A stretch of 64,000 nt of DNA, from positions 372,001 through 436,000 of the forward strand of contig NZ_SDQE01000002.1 in NCBI RefSeq assembly GCF_004153455.1, written 5' to 3'. Every line of letters starts with the position of its first letter. The first letter of the stretch is position 1. A program made the position numbers and the translations under genes. Below the pieces are notes generated by a model. It saw only the letters and a program-made list of their open reading frames with translations. It ran no database searches and was not told the origin of the DNA. This DNA is from Allopusillimonas ginsengisoli. Its GTDB lineage: Bacteria > Pseudomonadota > Gammaproteobacteria > Burkholderiales > Burkholderiaceae_B. Below, piece after piece: positions 26,824 to 35,202 of the stretch.

Positions 26824-27543
26824 ATGGCGCGCCGTCGGCTCAACAAGGTCAAGGTCGTCTTTGCGGCCATGCTGCTGGCCATTATCGCCGTGCTGTTGTA
26901 CCAGTTCGGCCTGTTCGTGATGGTGTTGTGGCTAAGCCTGCGCAACCCGTCGAGCAGCGCGTTCATGAATCACACGATTACCGAGCTTCGCGCCAAGGAT
27001 CCGAAAGCGTCCATCAAATACCAGTGGGTGTCTTACGACCAAATCAGCAACCATCTCAAGCGCGCGGTGATTGCCTCCGAAGATTCCCGATTCACGGATC
27101 ACGATGGCGTGGAATGGGACGCCATTCGCAAAGCCTGGGAATACAATCGCAGGCAGGCCGAACGTGGCAAGAGCAAGATGCGTGGCGGCTCTACGATTAC
27201 TCAGCAGCTCGCCAAGAATATGTTTCTGTCGAGTTCGCGCTCCTATCTGCGCAAAGGGCAGGAACTGATTCTGGCCTACATGATAGAACTGGTCATGAGC
27301 AAGCAACGCATCCTCGAGCTTTACCTGAACGTGGCGCAATGGGGAACCAATGTCTTTGGGGCCGAAGCGGCCGCCCGGCATTATTACGGTACCAGCGCAA
27401 GCAAACTCAGCCAGGGCCAGGCAGCGCGGCTGGCCGCCATGCTGCCCAATCCGGCCTATTACGACAAGCATCGCAGCTCTTCGTATCTGAAGTCGAGATC
27501 CAGCACCATACAGCATCGCATGCGCCTGGTTGAATCACCGTGA
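26824..27543 (+). CDS. mtgA: Monofunctional peptidoglycan glycosyltransferase
   Basis: MtgA polymerises lipid II into glycan strands in the periplasm. The 239-residue protein has one N-terminal membrane anchor (VVFAAMLLAIIAVLLYQFGLFV) and the GT51 motifs: the catalytic glutamate in AVIASEDSRFTDHDG, GGSTITQQLAKNMFL, YLNVAQWG and GAEAAARHYY. No transpeptidase domain is present, which separates it from class A penicillin-binding proteins. It sits 3 bases after aroE. Confidence 0.96.
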   Translation: MARRRLNKVKVVFAAMLLAIIAVLLYQFGLFVMVLWLSLRNPSSSAFMNHTITELRAKDPKASIKYQWVSYDQISNHLKRAVIASEDSRFTDHDGVEWDAIRKAWEYNRRQAERGKSKMRGGSTITQQLAKNMFLSSSRSYLRKGQELILAYMIELVMSKQRILELYLNVAQWGTNVFGAEAAARHYYGTSASKLSQGQAARLAAMLPNPAYYDKHRSSSYLKSRSSTIQHRMRLVESP

Positions 27544-27623
27544 TACGCCTGAAGTGATTTTTCTGGTAGTGGTAATCTTGCAGTTTCCCTCGTACAACTT
27601 TTTTGTTCTGGCAACATCCATTC

Positions 27624-28802
27624 ATGCGCACCGCCCGTCGCTATCTCGCCCGTGAAATTTACCGCTCCAGCGCTGTTGTTCTGCTGGCGCTGCTTGGGCT
27701 GTTCACGTTCTTCGCGCTGATCGACGACCTTGATGATGTGGGCACTAAATTCACGCTGCTCAACCTGTTTTACATACAGGCGCTATCGCTGCCTACGCGG
27801 CTGTACGATCTCCTGCCCATCGGCCTGCTCATCGGCGCCATTCTTGCGCTGGCGGGGCTGGCTCAGCGCAACGAGCTGGTGATACTGCGGGTATCGGGCG
27901 TCAGCGGCATGAAACTGCTGATCATGCTGTGGATCGTCACCATCCCACTGGTGGCCGGTGCATTTTTCCTCTCCGAAGTCATCACCCCCGCTGCCGAGAT
28001 CAAGTCCAGCGAAGCCAGGCTGACGCTGCTGGGCAAATCCGGCGGCGGCCGCCTGGCCAGCGGCTATTGGTTCAAGGAATCCGACGATCACGGCGGCGTG
28101 CGCGTCATCAACATATCGACGCTGCTTGCCACGGGCGGCGTGGAGCAAGTCACGCTGTACGAATTCGGCCCCGACCAGCAGCTCACGACTTTTTCGGAAG
28201 CGGCACGCGGGCACTTTGGCGATGGCACGCTCGTGCTGCGAGACGTCAAGCAAACCCGCATCGACGACAGCGCAATTTCTGCGCTGGCCGATGGACACAA
28301 GCCCAAAGCCCCACTCACCACGGTGCAGGCGCTGGCCGAGCGAACCCTGTCCACCAGCCTGACGCCGGAACGGCTGATCGCGCGTATCCTGACGCCCGAG
28401 CGCATGTCGCTCATGGATCTCACCGACTACATCAGCTATCTCAAAGACAATCAGCTGCAGACCGAGCGACAGGTGGTCGCGCTCTGGCGCAAGATGGCCT
28501 ACCCCTTTACCTTGCTGGTCATGATTACAATCGCCGCCCCCATCGGGTTTATGCAAACGCGGCGCGGCGGGGTCGGCAGCAAGGTCTTCATTGGCATACT
28601 GCTGGGCGTCGGGTTCTTCATGCTGAACCAGTTGGCGCTCAATGTAGGCATGCTCAGCAAATGGGCGCCCTGGGTTACCGCCCTTGTGCCCAATCTCGCC
28701 GCGCTCACGCTGGGCCTGGGTGCACTCATCCTGATGGAGAACCAGCATAACGTGCGGCGTTTCCGACAGACACAGATTCCCTGGAGCAAGCCCGCCACAT
28801 GA
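27624..28802 (+). CDS. lptG: LPS export system permease
   Basis: LptF and LptG form the membrane part of the LptB2FG transporter that extracts lipopolysaccharide from the inner membrane. The protein of about 392 residues has the YjgP/YjgQ layout: three N-terminal helices, a periplasmic beta-jellyroll (about residues 130-265) and three C-terminal helices. Its sequence favours LptG ([34 protein letters not shown]). The ATG at 27624 is preferred to an upstream TTG. lptF, usually adjacent, is not next to it here. The stop overlaps apaH by 4 bases. Confidence 0.88.
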   Translation: MRTARRYLAREIYRSSAVVLLALLGLFTFFALIDDLDDVGTKFTLLNLFYIQALSLPTRLYDLLPIGLLIGAILALAGLAQRNELVILRVSGVSGMKLLIMLWIVTIPLVAGAFFLSEVITPAAEIKSSEARLTLLGKSGGGRLASGYWFKESDDHGGVRVINISTLLATGGVEQVTLYEFGPDQQLTTFSEAARGHFGDGTLVLRDVKQTRIDDSAISALADGHKPKAPLTTVQALAERTLSTSLTPERLIARILTPERMSLMDLTDYISYLKDNQLQTERQVVALWRKMAYPFTLLVMITIAAPIGFMQTRRGGVGSKVFIGILLGVGFFMLNQLALNVGMLSKWAPWVTALVPNLAALTLGLGALILMENQHNVRRFRQTQIPWSKPAT

Positions 28803-29650
28803 CCGCCGTCCCGGACACCTGGGTCATCGGAGACCTGCAGGGCTGCTGCACGCCACTCGATACATTGACCAACCATCCTGACATCGCCTCGGCCCCCCGC
28901 ACTCGCCTGTGGTTCGCGGGCGATCTGGTGAATCGCGGCCCCGACTCGCTGGGCGCGCTCAGGCGCGTCATGGCGCTGGGCGAGCGGGCGGTGTCGGTAT
29001 TGGGCAATCATGATCTGCACCTGCTGGCCGTGGCCGCCGGGGCGAGCGCGCTCAAGAAAGGCGATACGCTGCGCGACATCCTCGATGCACCTGACGCCCA
29101 ATCGCTTATAGACTGGATCCGGCACCGACCGCTGGCGCATTACGAACAAGGGCATCTTCTGGTGCACGCCGGCGTGCACAAAACCTGGGATACGCGCAAA
29201 ACATTGGCCCTGGCGCAGGAAGTGGAAACCGCCCTGCGTGGCCCGCACTGGAAAGCTACCCTTGGGCAGATGTATGGCAACCAGCCCGATAACTGGTCAG
29301 ATGACCTGCGGGGCAGCGACCGCCTTCGCGCCATTATCAATATCATGACGCGCATGCGTATGTGCCATCAAGACGGCCGCCTGGACTTCGCACACAAAGG
29401 CGAGCCCATGAACAACGGCCGTATCATGCCCTGGTTTGACCTGCCCGACCGCGCCATGCGGCACGACACCGTGATCTTTGGCCATTGGTCAGCCCTGGGT
29501 TTGATGCTGCGGCCCGATGCAATCTGTCTTGACACAGGCTGCATCTGGGGTCGCCAATTGACGGCCCTGCGCCTGCGCGATCGCGCACTGATCCAGGTGC
29601 CTTGCGCGCAACAGCGCAAGCCCAAGGGCCAGCCCCAAAAATCCGATTAG
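28799..29650 (+). CDS. apaH: Symmetrical diadenosine tetraphosphatase
   Basis: ApaH splits Ap4A into two ADP and can also remove nucleoside-tetraphosphate caps from RNA. The 283-residue protein has the metallophosphatase motifs [16 protein letters not shown] and GNHD, followed by HAGVHKTWD and the C-terminal LDTGCIWG. The ATGA overlap with lptG indicates coupling, an unusual pairing to be kept in mind when reading expression data. It converges on an acyltransferase gene. Confidence 0.95.
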   Translation: MTAVPDTWVIGDLQGCCTPLDTLTNHPDIASAPRTRLWFAGDLVNRGPDSLGALRRVMALGERAVSVLGNHDLHLLAVAAGASALKKGDTLRDILDAPDAQSLIDWIRHRPLAHYEQGHLLVHAGVHKTWDTRKTLALAQEVETALRGPHWKATLGQMYGNQPDNWSDDLRGSDRLRAIINIMTRMRMCHQDGRLDFAHKGEPMNNGRIMPWFDLPDRAMRHDTVIFGHWSALGLMLRPDAICLDTGCIWGRQLTALRLRDRALIQVPCAQQRKPKGQPQKSD

Positions 29651-29720
29651 GCACAACAAAACCTGGCTGGCTGCCGGACGCGGAAACAGGCTTGGCCCGG
29701 GCGCACCGCCTCGGTCGATG

Positions 29721-30521
29721 CTATCTTTTGACAACAGCGTGGCGTATGGCGCGGTGCGCATGGGAGGCGGCCTTGGCGCGGCCCTCTTCCCGGCAATGAT
29801 CGCCCGGCATCACCGCCAGAAAATCCAGCTCGACGCATGCGCCGCTCGTACCGAGCAGCCGCCACAAATTCTGCATCAAGCTTTGATCGCCCACAAACGA
29901 TAGATAATCGCTACGCTGACCGCGATGAAAGAAGCGCAGGGCAACCGGCTGGATATCAACGCCCGCATGAATCGCCGCCTCGAACAGGCTGGAATGAAAC
30001 GGCTGCACATCGAAGCCAGGCGACGTTGTACCTTCGGGAAACAGACCAACGGCCTCACCCGCCTCGAAGCGGGTTTCGAGCTGTTTGCCTACCTTGCTGA
30101 CAGCGTGCCGCCGCCCGCGCTCGATAAATACCGTGCCCGCGCCGGCCACCAGCCACCCCAGCAGCGGCCAGCGTCGGATGTCGGCTTTGGCAACAAAAGC
30201 CGTAGGCCGGACGCTGTTCAGTACAAAGATATCCACCCATGACACATGATTGACGACCCACATGACTGGTCCGCGTTGCACTGGCTGGCCCTGTACTTTC
30301 ATGGCAACGCCGCAAAATGCCATGAGCGCGCGCGACCAGTAACGATTCATGCGGGCTCGGACGCGCTTGCCGGCGAAGGGAAAGACCAGCACGACGCAGC
30401 ACAATCCGAGGATGACCCATATCGCAACAACGATGAAACGCAAAACGAAACGCAAGAGAAACAAAACCGGGCTACCTTGTTGTTTGAGGTAAAGGCTGAT
30501 CGGCCGGCACAGACTGCGCAT
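29721..30521 (-). CDS. 1-Acylglycerol-3-phosphate acyltransferase-like protein (PlsC family)
   Basis: The protein carries one N-terminal membrane segment (FVLRFIVVAIWVILGLCCVVLVFPF), the HxxxxD catalytic motif in NHVSWVD and the FPEGTTS motif, as in lysophospholipid acyltransferases. It most likely acylates lysophosphatidic acid or an ornithine-lipid precursor. The start is uncertain: I chose the ATG at 30521, which overlaps ruvX by about 50 bases, because no other ATG or GTG lies nearer the conserved region. A TTG further in is also possible. It is the last gene of the yqgE-ruvX-acyltransferase set. Confidence 0.82.
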   Translation of the reverse strand: MRSLCRPISLYLKQQGSPVLFLLRFVLRFIVVAIWVILGLCCVVLVFPFAGKRVRARMNRYWSRALMAFCGVAMKVQGQPVQRGPVMWVVNHVSWVDIFVLNSVRPTAFVAKADIRRWPLLGWLVAGAGTVFIERGRRHAVSKVGKQLETRFEAGEAVGLFPEGTTSPGFDVQPFHSSLFEAAIHAGVDIQPVALRFFHRGQRSDYLSFVGDQSLMQNLWRLLGTSGACVELDFLAVMPGDHCREEGRAKAASHAHRAIRHAVVKR

Positions 30522-30903
30522 CCAGGTAGCGCTGCAGAATGACAGCTGCCGCCATGGCATCATCCAGCGCGTTATTGCCCAGCAACTGCTGGGCCTCCAT
30601 GCTGGAGCCTCGCTCATCGACCAGCACCACCTCCACCCCGAATCGGCCATGCAGTTGATTGGCAAAGCGGCGGCAGCGAAGGCTGGCATACTGCTCCTGG
30701 CCATCGAGCGTCAGCGGCAGGCCGACGATGACACGGTCAGGCTGCCAGTCTTGCAGCAGACGTTCGATTTCGGCAAATCTTCGCACACGCGTACCCGGCT
30801 CGAGGATTTCGAGCGGGCGGGCCTGCCCCGTGAGGGTATTGCCGATCGCTACGCCAATCTTGCGCGTGCCATAGTCAAAGGCCAACAGGGTTTGCTCACG
30901 CAT
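30472..30903 (-). CDS. ruvX: RuvX/YqgF RNase H-fold protein
   Basis: The 143-residue protein begins MREQTLLAFDYGTRKIGVAIG and shows the RNase H-fold acidic sites, GLPLTLDG and VDERGSSMEA. YqgF homologues are putative Holliday-junction resolvases and take part in 16S rRNA 5' end processing. The start at 30903 overlaps the end of yqgE by 8 bases, giving a coupled yqgE-ruvX pair as in many proteobacteria. The longer frame to 31131 is only the shadow of yqgE. Confidence 0.93.
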   Translation of the reverse strand: MREQTLLAFDYGTRKIGVAIGNTLTGQARPLEILEPGTRVRRFAEIERLLQDWQPDRVIVGLPLTLDGQEQYASLRCRRFANQLHGRFGVEVVLVDERGSSMEAQQLLGNNALDDAMAAAVILQRYLDAQSVPADQPLPQTTR

Positions 30904-31489
30904 GCCCGGCTTCGCCAGCCAGCATGATGGGATCAATGCCCAGCTTGCCCAGGGCAACCTGATAACGATTTTCTGCGGGCGTTTCGAACAGGATATCGCT
31001 GCTGGCATCGACGTTGATCCAGGCATTCTGCGACATTTCGCTTTCGAGTTGTCCCGCGCCCCAGCCGGCGTAACCCAGCGTGATGAGCAGCTTGGCTGGC
31101 CCCTTGCCGTTGGCGACATCCTGCAGCACATCGCGAGACGTCGTCAGCGCGACATCGCCCAGCTTGATGCTGGAGCTATAGCCGCCTACAGGCGCGTGCA
31201 GCACGAAACCGCGGTCTGTCTGGACAGGCCCGCCGAAAAACACCAGGGCATCCTGCACATCGCCCGTATCGAGTGAGAGATCGAGGTCGATGCGCTTGAG
31301 CAGATCAGCGACCGTGATGTCGGTGGGGCGGTTGATGACCAGACCGAGCGCGCCGTCTCCGGTGTGCTCACAAACGTAAATCACTGTATTGGCCAGCTCG
31401 CCCGTAACGCGACCAGGCATTGCCACCAGCAATTGCCGGGACAAGTCTACGCTAACGTGGGGCTGAGGCCTTTTGGGCGTGGTACTCAT
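30896..31489 (-). CDS. YqgE/AlgH family protein (UPF0301)
   Basis: This 197-residue protein matches the AlgH/YqgE family, with LSRQLLVAMPG near the start, VIYVCEHTGDGALGLVINRP, and FFGGPVQTDRGFVLH. The biochemical role is not established. AGGAGG lies before the ATG. It is followed by overlapping ruvX, the order seen across the phylum. Confidence 0.93.
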   Translation of the reverse strand: MSTTPKRPQPHVSVDLSRQLLVAMPGRVTGELANTVIYVCEHTGDGALGLVINRPTDITVADLLKRIDLDLSLDTGDVQDALVFFGGPVQTDRGFVLHAPVGGYSSSIKLGDVALTTSRDVLQDVANGKGPAKLLITLGYAGWGAGQLESEMSQNAWINVDASSDILFETPAENRYQVALGKLGIDPIMLAGEAGHA

Positions 31490-31531
31490 GACTTGTCCTC
31501 CTGGAGTGATGAACCGTATTTCTTGTAGAAA

Positions 31532-31696
31532 TTACACCTCGATCAATTCAAAATCTTCTTTTCGCGCCCCGCATTCGGGACAGACCCAATTGGGCGGAAC
31601 ATCTTCCCAGCGCGTACCGGGGGGGATCCCTTCTTCGGGCAGGCCTGCTTCCTCATCATAGATCCAACCGCATATAAGACACATCCACGTACGCAT
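31532..31696 (-). CDS. Rubredoxin (54 residues)
   Basis: This small gene encodes 54 residues with the two rubredoxin knuckles CLICG (Cys 6 and 9) and CPECG (Cys 39 and 42), which bind a single iron, and the conserved WIYDEEAG and GTRWEDVPPNWVCP between them. Rubredoxins carry single electrons, for example to alkane hydroxylases or oxygen-detoxifying proteins. The partner is not obvious here. It starts upstream of and divergent from the thiD-like gene and ends 42 bases before yqgE on the same strand, an order usual in Alcaligenaceae. Confidence 0.95.
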   Translation of the reverse strand: MRTWMCLICGWIYDEEAGLPEEGIPPGTRWEDVPPNWVCPECGARKEDFELIEV

Positions 31697-31841
31697 ATTT
31701 TGATACTCACTAGAACATTACCGGGAAGGGTCCCCGCGAACCCCGGGCGCTTCCATTAGAATGGGGGCAGTGGGTCCAAACCCAAGTGCCAGACCCTAAT
31801 GTTAACCAAAAGTTGCCAATTTCTTTTTTACACCCATCACA

Positions 31842-32642
31842 GTGCAATCCCCGTACCCGCCCCTCGCCCTCATTTTCGGGCCATTTGACCCTTGCGGTTC
31901 AAGTAACCTGCCTGCCGACACGGTTACCTGCGCGTCACAAGGCTGCCATGCGCTGGGCACAGTCACCGCCCTGCTTGTGCGTGACACTGCCGTCACAGAA
32001 AGCATTCATCCCGTGGGGCCCGAAACCATCGATGACCAGGCCCGTTGCGTCCTGGAAGACATGACGGTCCAGGCCATCAAGGTCGGCGCGCTGTACACGC
32101 CTGAGTCGGCCAGTGTGGTTGCGCAGATTGCCGCTGACTATAACCATGTTCCGCTGCTTCTGCACCTGACCGGCTTGCCGGACGAATCCCTGGTGCAGGA
32201 TACCGACACCGAAGACCTGCAACTGGCGATGTTCGAGCTGCTGCTGCCGCAGACCGATATTGTGGTGGTACACCATCTGCTGCTGGAGCAATGGCAGTCT
32301 CAGGGTGTGTTTGCAGGCAGCGATGCCGATACGCCGGCCCAGGCCCTGCTCAACTATGGCGCCAACTGGGTATTGACCACGGGCATGCCGCTGCGGCCCG
32401 GCCAAGGCAGTTATCTGCTGCAGGGCCGCCAGAACGAAACGGCAAGCTTTCCCTGGCAGGCACCGCCTGCGCGTCTGGCAGATCCCGATGGCCCGCTGAC
32501 CTGCCTCATCACCACCGAGCTTGCCCGCGGGCAAAGCGTTCCCGATGCGGTCAATACCGCGGTCACGCTGTCCGGCCCAATGACTGCCCGCCATTTTCAG
32601 CCAGGCATGGGATTGCGCCTGGTCAACCGAAGCCTGCCATGA
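31842..32642 (+). CDS. ThiD-like (hydroxymethylpyrimidine kinase family) protein with altered motifs
   Basis: The protein of 266 residues aligns along its length with ThiD (VTALLVRDTAVTESIHPV; VQAIKVGALYTPE; VVVHHLL; ANWVLTTG) and is coupled to thiE by a 4-base overlap, so a role in thiamine synthesis is likely. Two family motifs differ. The N-terminal GSDSGGGAGIQAD segment reads GPFDPCGSSNLPAD, and the C-terminal GTGC anion hole is replaced by GPLTC. Both kinase steps may therefore be altered or lost. The start is the GTG at 31842, with no strong ribosome-binding site. No TPP riboswitch signature was seen in the 145-base gap upstream. Confidence 0.75.
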   Translation: MQSPYPPLALIFGPFDPCGSSNLPADTVTCASQGCHALGTVTALLVRDTAVTESIHPVGPETIDDQARCVLEDMTVQAIKVGALYTPESASVVAQIAADYNHVPLLLHLTGLPDESLVQDTDTEDLQLAMFELLLPQTDIVVVHHLLLEQWQSQGVFAGSDADTPAQALLNYGANWVLTTGMPLRPGQGSYLLQGRQNETASFPWQAPPARLADPDGPLTCLITTELARGQSVPDAVNTAVTLSGPMTARHFQPGMGLRLVNRSLP

Positions 32643-33298
32643 CCTCTGCCACCACCTCGCTGCGTTTCCCCCGGGGCCTGTATGGCATTACGCCTGAATG
32701 GCACGACACAGACAGGCTGCTGCACGCTGTCGCCCAAGCCGCGGCGGGCGGCATGACCGCCTTGCAATGGCGTCGCAAGACCATCCCCGCGGCCGATCGC
32801 GTCGCGCAGGCACGCGAAATCGTTGACCATTGCCGTAGACTGGGCGTTGTCAGCATCATCAACGACGACTGGCGCCTTGCCGCGCTGGTTGATGCTGACG
32901 GCGTGCATTTAGGCCGAGACGATGGCAGCCTCGCCGAGGCGCGCGTTGCGCTGGGCGATGGCAAGCTCATCGGCTGCTCTTGTTACAACCAGCCGGAACT
33001 GGCCGCCAAGGCCCTGGAGATTGGCATGGACTACGTCGCCTTCGGCGCCATGTATCCGTCCAGCGTAAAACCTGATGCCGTGCGGGCAACGCTCGATCAT
33101 ATCGCGCAGGGACGAAAGCTGGCCCAAGCCCAACCCGGCAACGCCCGCCCGGCGGTCGTCGCCATAGGCGGCATCACCTCCGCCAACGCGGGGCCGGTTA
33201 TTCATGCCGGCGCCGACAGCATCGCCGTGATCAGCAGCCTTTTTGGGGTAGACGATATTCAGGCCGAAGCCAGGCGCTGCACGCAACTGTTCGGCTAG
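32639..33298 (+). CDS. thiE: Thiamine-phosphate synthase
   Basis: ThiE joins hydroxymethylpyrimidine pyrophosphate and thiazole phosphate to make thiamine phosphate. The 219-residue protein shows GLYGITPE, ALQWRRKT (where many relatives have QLR.K), NDDWRLAALVDADGVHLGRDD, GCSCYN, DYVAFGAMYPSSVKP and AIGGITSANA. The ATG at 32639 overlaps the thiD-like stop (ATGA). hemL follows after 84 bases. Confidence 0.95.
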   Translation: MTSATTSLRFPRGLYGITPEWHDTDRLLHAVAQAAAGGMTALQWRRKTIPAADRVAQAREIVDHCRRLGVVSIINDDWRLAALVDADGVHLGRDDGSLAEARVALGDGKLIGCSCYNQPELAAKALEIGMDYVAFGAMYPSSVKPDAVRATLDHIAQGRKLAQAQPGNARPAVVAIGGITSANAGPVIHAGADSIAVISSLFGVDDIQAEARRCTQLFG

Positions 33299-33382
33299 CC
33301 GCCGCGCCCTGCGCAACGCCGCGCCGCCAAACTGTTATCCTCTCTTGTTGATCATCACCTGTTTTTCATGGGGTTTCCAGCC

Positions 33383-34660
33383 ATGTCCCGCAATGCCCAG
33401 CTTTTCGAACGCGCCTGTCAGTCCATTCCCGGCGGCGTCAATTCTCCTGTTCGCGCCTTCCGGTCGGTAGGCGGCGCGCCACGCTTCATCAAACGCGCCC
33501 AAGGGCCTTATGTCTGGGATGCCGAAGATACCCGCTACATCGACTACGTCGGATCCTGGGGGCCCGCCATACTGGGCCATGCTCACCCTGAGGTCATCAA
33601 AGCCGTGCAGGAAGCCGCTGTGGATGGCCTGTCTTTCGGCGCCCCCACCGAAGCCGAAATCGACATTGCCGAAGCGATTGTGGCCCGCATTCCATCCATT
33701 GAAAAAGTACGTCTGGTGAGCTCAGGCACCGAAGCCACGATGTCGGCCATACGCCTGGCGCGTGGCGCCACCGGCCGCAGCAAGATCATCAAGTTCGAAG
33801 GCTGCTATCACGGTCACGCGGACAGCCTGCTGGTCAAGGCGGGCTCGGGCATGCTGACTTTCGGCAACCCCACTTCCGCAGGCGTGCCAGAAGAGTTCAT
33901 ACGCCACACGCTGGTGCTGGACTACAACAATATCGACAGCGTCGAGGCTGCGTTCGCCGAATTCGGCGACGACATCGCCTGCATCATTGTTGAGCCGGTG
34001 GCCGGCAATATGAACCTGGTCAAGCCAATACCCGGCTTTCTGGAGGGGCTGCGCTCACTCTGCACACAGCATGGCGCGCTGCTCATTTTTGACGAAGTCA
34101 TGACCGGCTTCCGGGCCGGACCGCAAGGGGTGCAGGGTCTCACCGGCATTACGCCCGACCTGACCACGCTGGCCAAGGTTATTGGCGGCGGCATGCCCGT
34201 GGGGGCCTTCGGCGGGCGAGCCGATATCATGGAACATATTGCGCCATTGGGCTCGGTCTATCAGGCTGGCACGCTTTCTGGCAACCCTGTGGCCGTTGCG
34301 GCGGGATTAGTCACGCTCAAATTGCTGGCGGAGCCCGGTTTTTACGACCGCCTGTCCGAGCAAACCCGCAAGCTGGCCGAAGGCATGGCCGAGCGCGCGC
34401 GCGCAGCGGGCGTGCCCCTGGCCACAGACTATGTGGGCGGTATGTTCGGCCTGTACTTTACCGACAGCATTCCCACCACCTTTGCGCAGATGCAGCAGTG
34501 CAACGTGGAACAGTTCAAGAAGTTCTTCCACGGCATGCTGATACGCGGGGTGTATTTTGCGCCCTCGGCCTTTGAAGCAGGGTTTGTGTCCGGCGCGCAC
34601 AACGACGAAGTCATCAACGCCACGCTGGACGCCGCCGAAGAGGTATTCGCCAAGCTCTGA
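33383..34660 (+). CDS. hemL: Glutamate-1-semialdehyde 2,1-aminomutase
   Basis: HemL makes 5-aminolevulinate for heme from glutamate-1-semialdehyde using PLP. The 425-residue protein begins [26 protein letters not shown] and shows [34 protein letters not shown] and the PLP lysine in [16 protein letters not shown]. The ATG at 33383 matches the family start; the one at 33368 adds five residues. A strong terminator follows, so hemL ends the thiD-thiE-hemL operon. Confidence 0.97.
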   Translation: MSRNAQLFERACQSIPGGVNSPVRAFRSVGGAPRFIKRAQGPYVWDAEDTRYIDYVGSWGPAILGHAHPEVIKAVQEAAVDGLSFGAPTEAEIDIAEAIVARIPSIEKVRLVSSGTEATMSAIRLARGATGRSKIIKFEGCYHGHADSLLVKAGSGMLTFGNPTSAGVPEEFIRHTLVLDYNNIDSVEAAFAEFGDDIACIIVEPVAGNMNLVKPIPGFLEGLRSLCTQHGALLIFDEVMTGFRAGPQGVQGLTGITPDLTTLAKVIGGGMPVGAFGGRADIMEHIAPLGSVYQAGTLSGNPVAVAAGLVTLKLLAEPGFYDRLSEQTRKLAEGMAERARAAGVPLATDYVGGMFGLYFTDSIPTTFAQMQQCNVEQFKKFFHGMLIRGVYFAPSAFEAGFVSGAHNDEVINATLDAAEEVFAKL

Positions 34661-34678
34661 GCGAACACGTGGACACAG

Positions 34679-34716
34679 AGAGGGCGGCATGATGAACTGC
34701 ATGCCGCCCTCTTTTT
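34679..34716 (+). terminator. Intrinsic terminator after hemL
   Basis: AGAGGGCGGCAT at 34679-34690 pairs with ATGCCGCCCTCT at 34701-34712 and is followed by TTTT. It is symmetrical enough to serve also the convergent ridA transcript. Confidence 0.9.
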
Positions 34717-34784
34717 ACACGCAGCCGCTCTGCGCTCGGCCAACGCGCGCTGGCGATGACCGCTCTTGCGCACGGCCTGGCGCG

Positions 34785-35195
34785 TCAGGCTACCGGAGGA
34801 ACCACCGCCGTCACTTCGATTTCCACCTTGGCCTCATCCTCGATCAGATCAGCGACTTCGACCGCAGTCATGGCAGGAAAGTGCTTGCCAATTACCTCGC
34901 GATAATGGCGGCCGATATTCTGCAAGGCAGCGGCATACTCCTGTTTATCGCACACATACCAAGTCATGCGGGTGATGTGCTCGGGCCCCGCGCCACCCTC
35001 CTTGAGCACCGCGACGATGTTTCTCAGGGTCTGGCCAACCTGTTCGGCAAAATCATTGGTTTCGAATTGCTGTTGCGCGTTCCAGCCCACCTGGCCGCCA
35101 ATGAACAGCAGACGGCTGCCCGCGACCATTTCCGTCATGATGCCATTCGCATAGCCACGGGGTTCCTGCCAATAGGGGGGTTGCAGTATTTTCAT
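34785..35195 (-). CDS. RidA family enamine/imine deaminase-like protein
   Basis: The 136-residue protein has the RidA/YjgF/L-PSP layout: YANGIMTEMVAGSRLLFIGGQVGWNAQ, then TLRNIVAVLKEGGAGPEHITRMTWYV and FPAMTAVEVADLIEDEAKVEIEVTAV. The usual Arg-x-x-x-x-x-E/D binding region is altered (PAMTAVEV where most have PARTxVxV), so it may belong to a RidA subfamily with a different substrate. GAGGAA precedes the ATG. It lies 7 bases after the ligase, as the last gene of the aryl-CoA cluster, suggesting action on an amino-enoyl intermediate. Confidence 0.88.
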   Translation of the reverse strand: MKILQPPYWQEPRGYANGIMTEMVAGSRLLFIGGQVGWNAQQQFETNDFAEQVGQTLRNIVAVLKEGGAGPEHITRMTWYVCDKQEYAAALQNIGRHYREVIGKHFPAMTAVEVADLIEDEAKVEIEVTAVVPPVA

Positions 35196-35202
35196 GTGTT
35201 CC

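Noticed and set aside
31697-31841. TPP riboswitch before the thiD-like gene
   Set aside because: The conserved CTGAGA core was looked for and not found.
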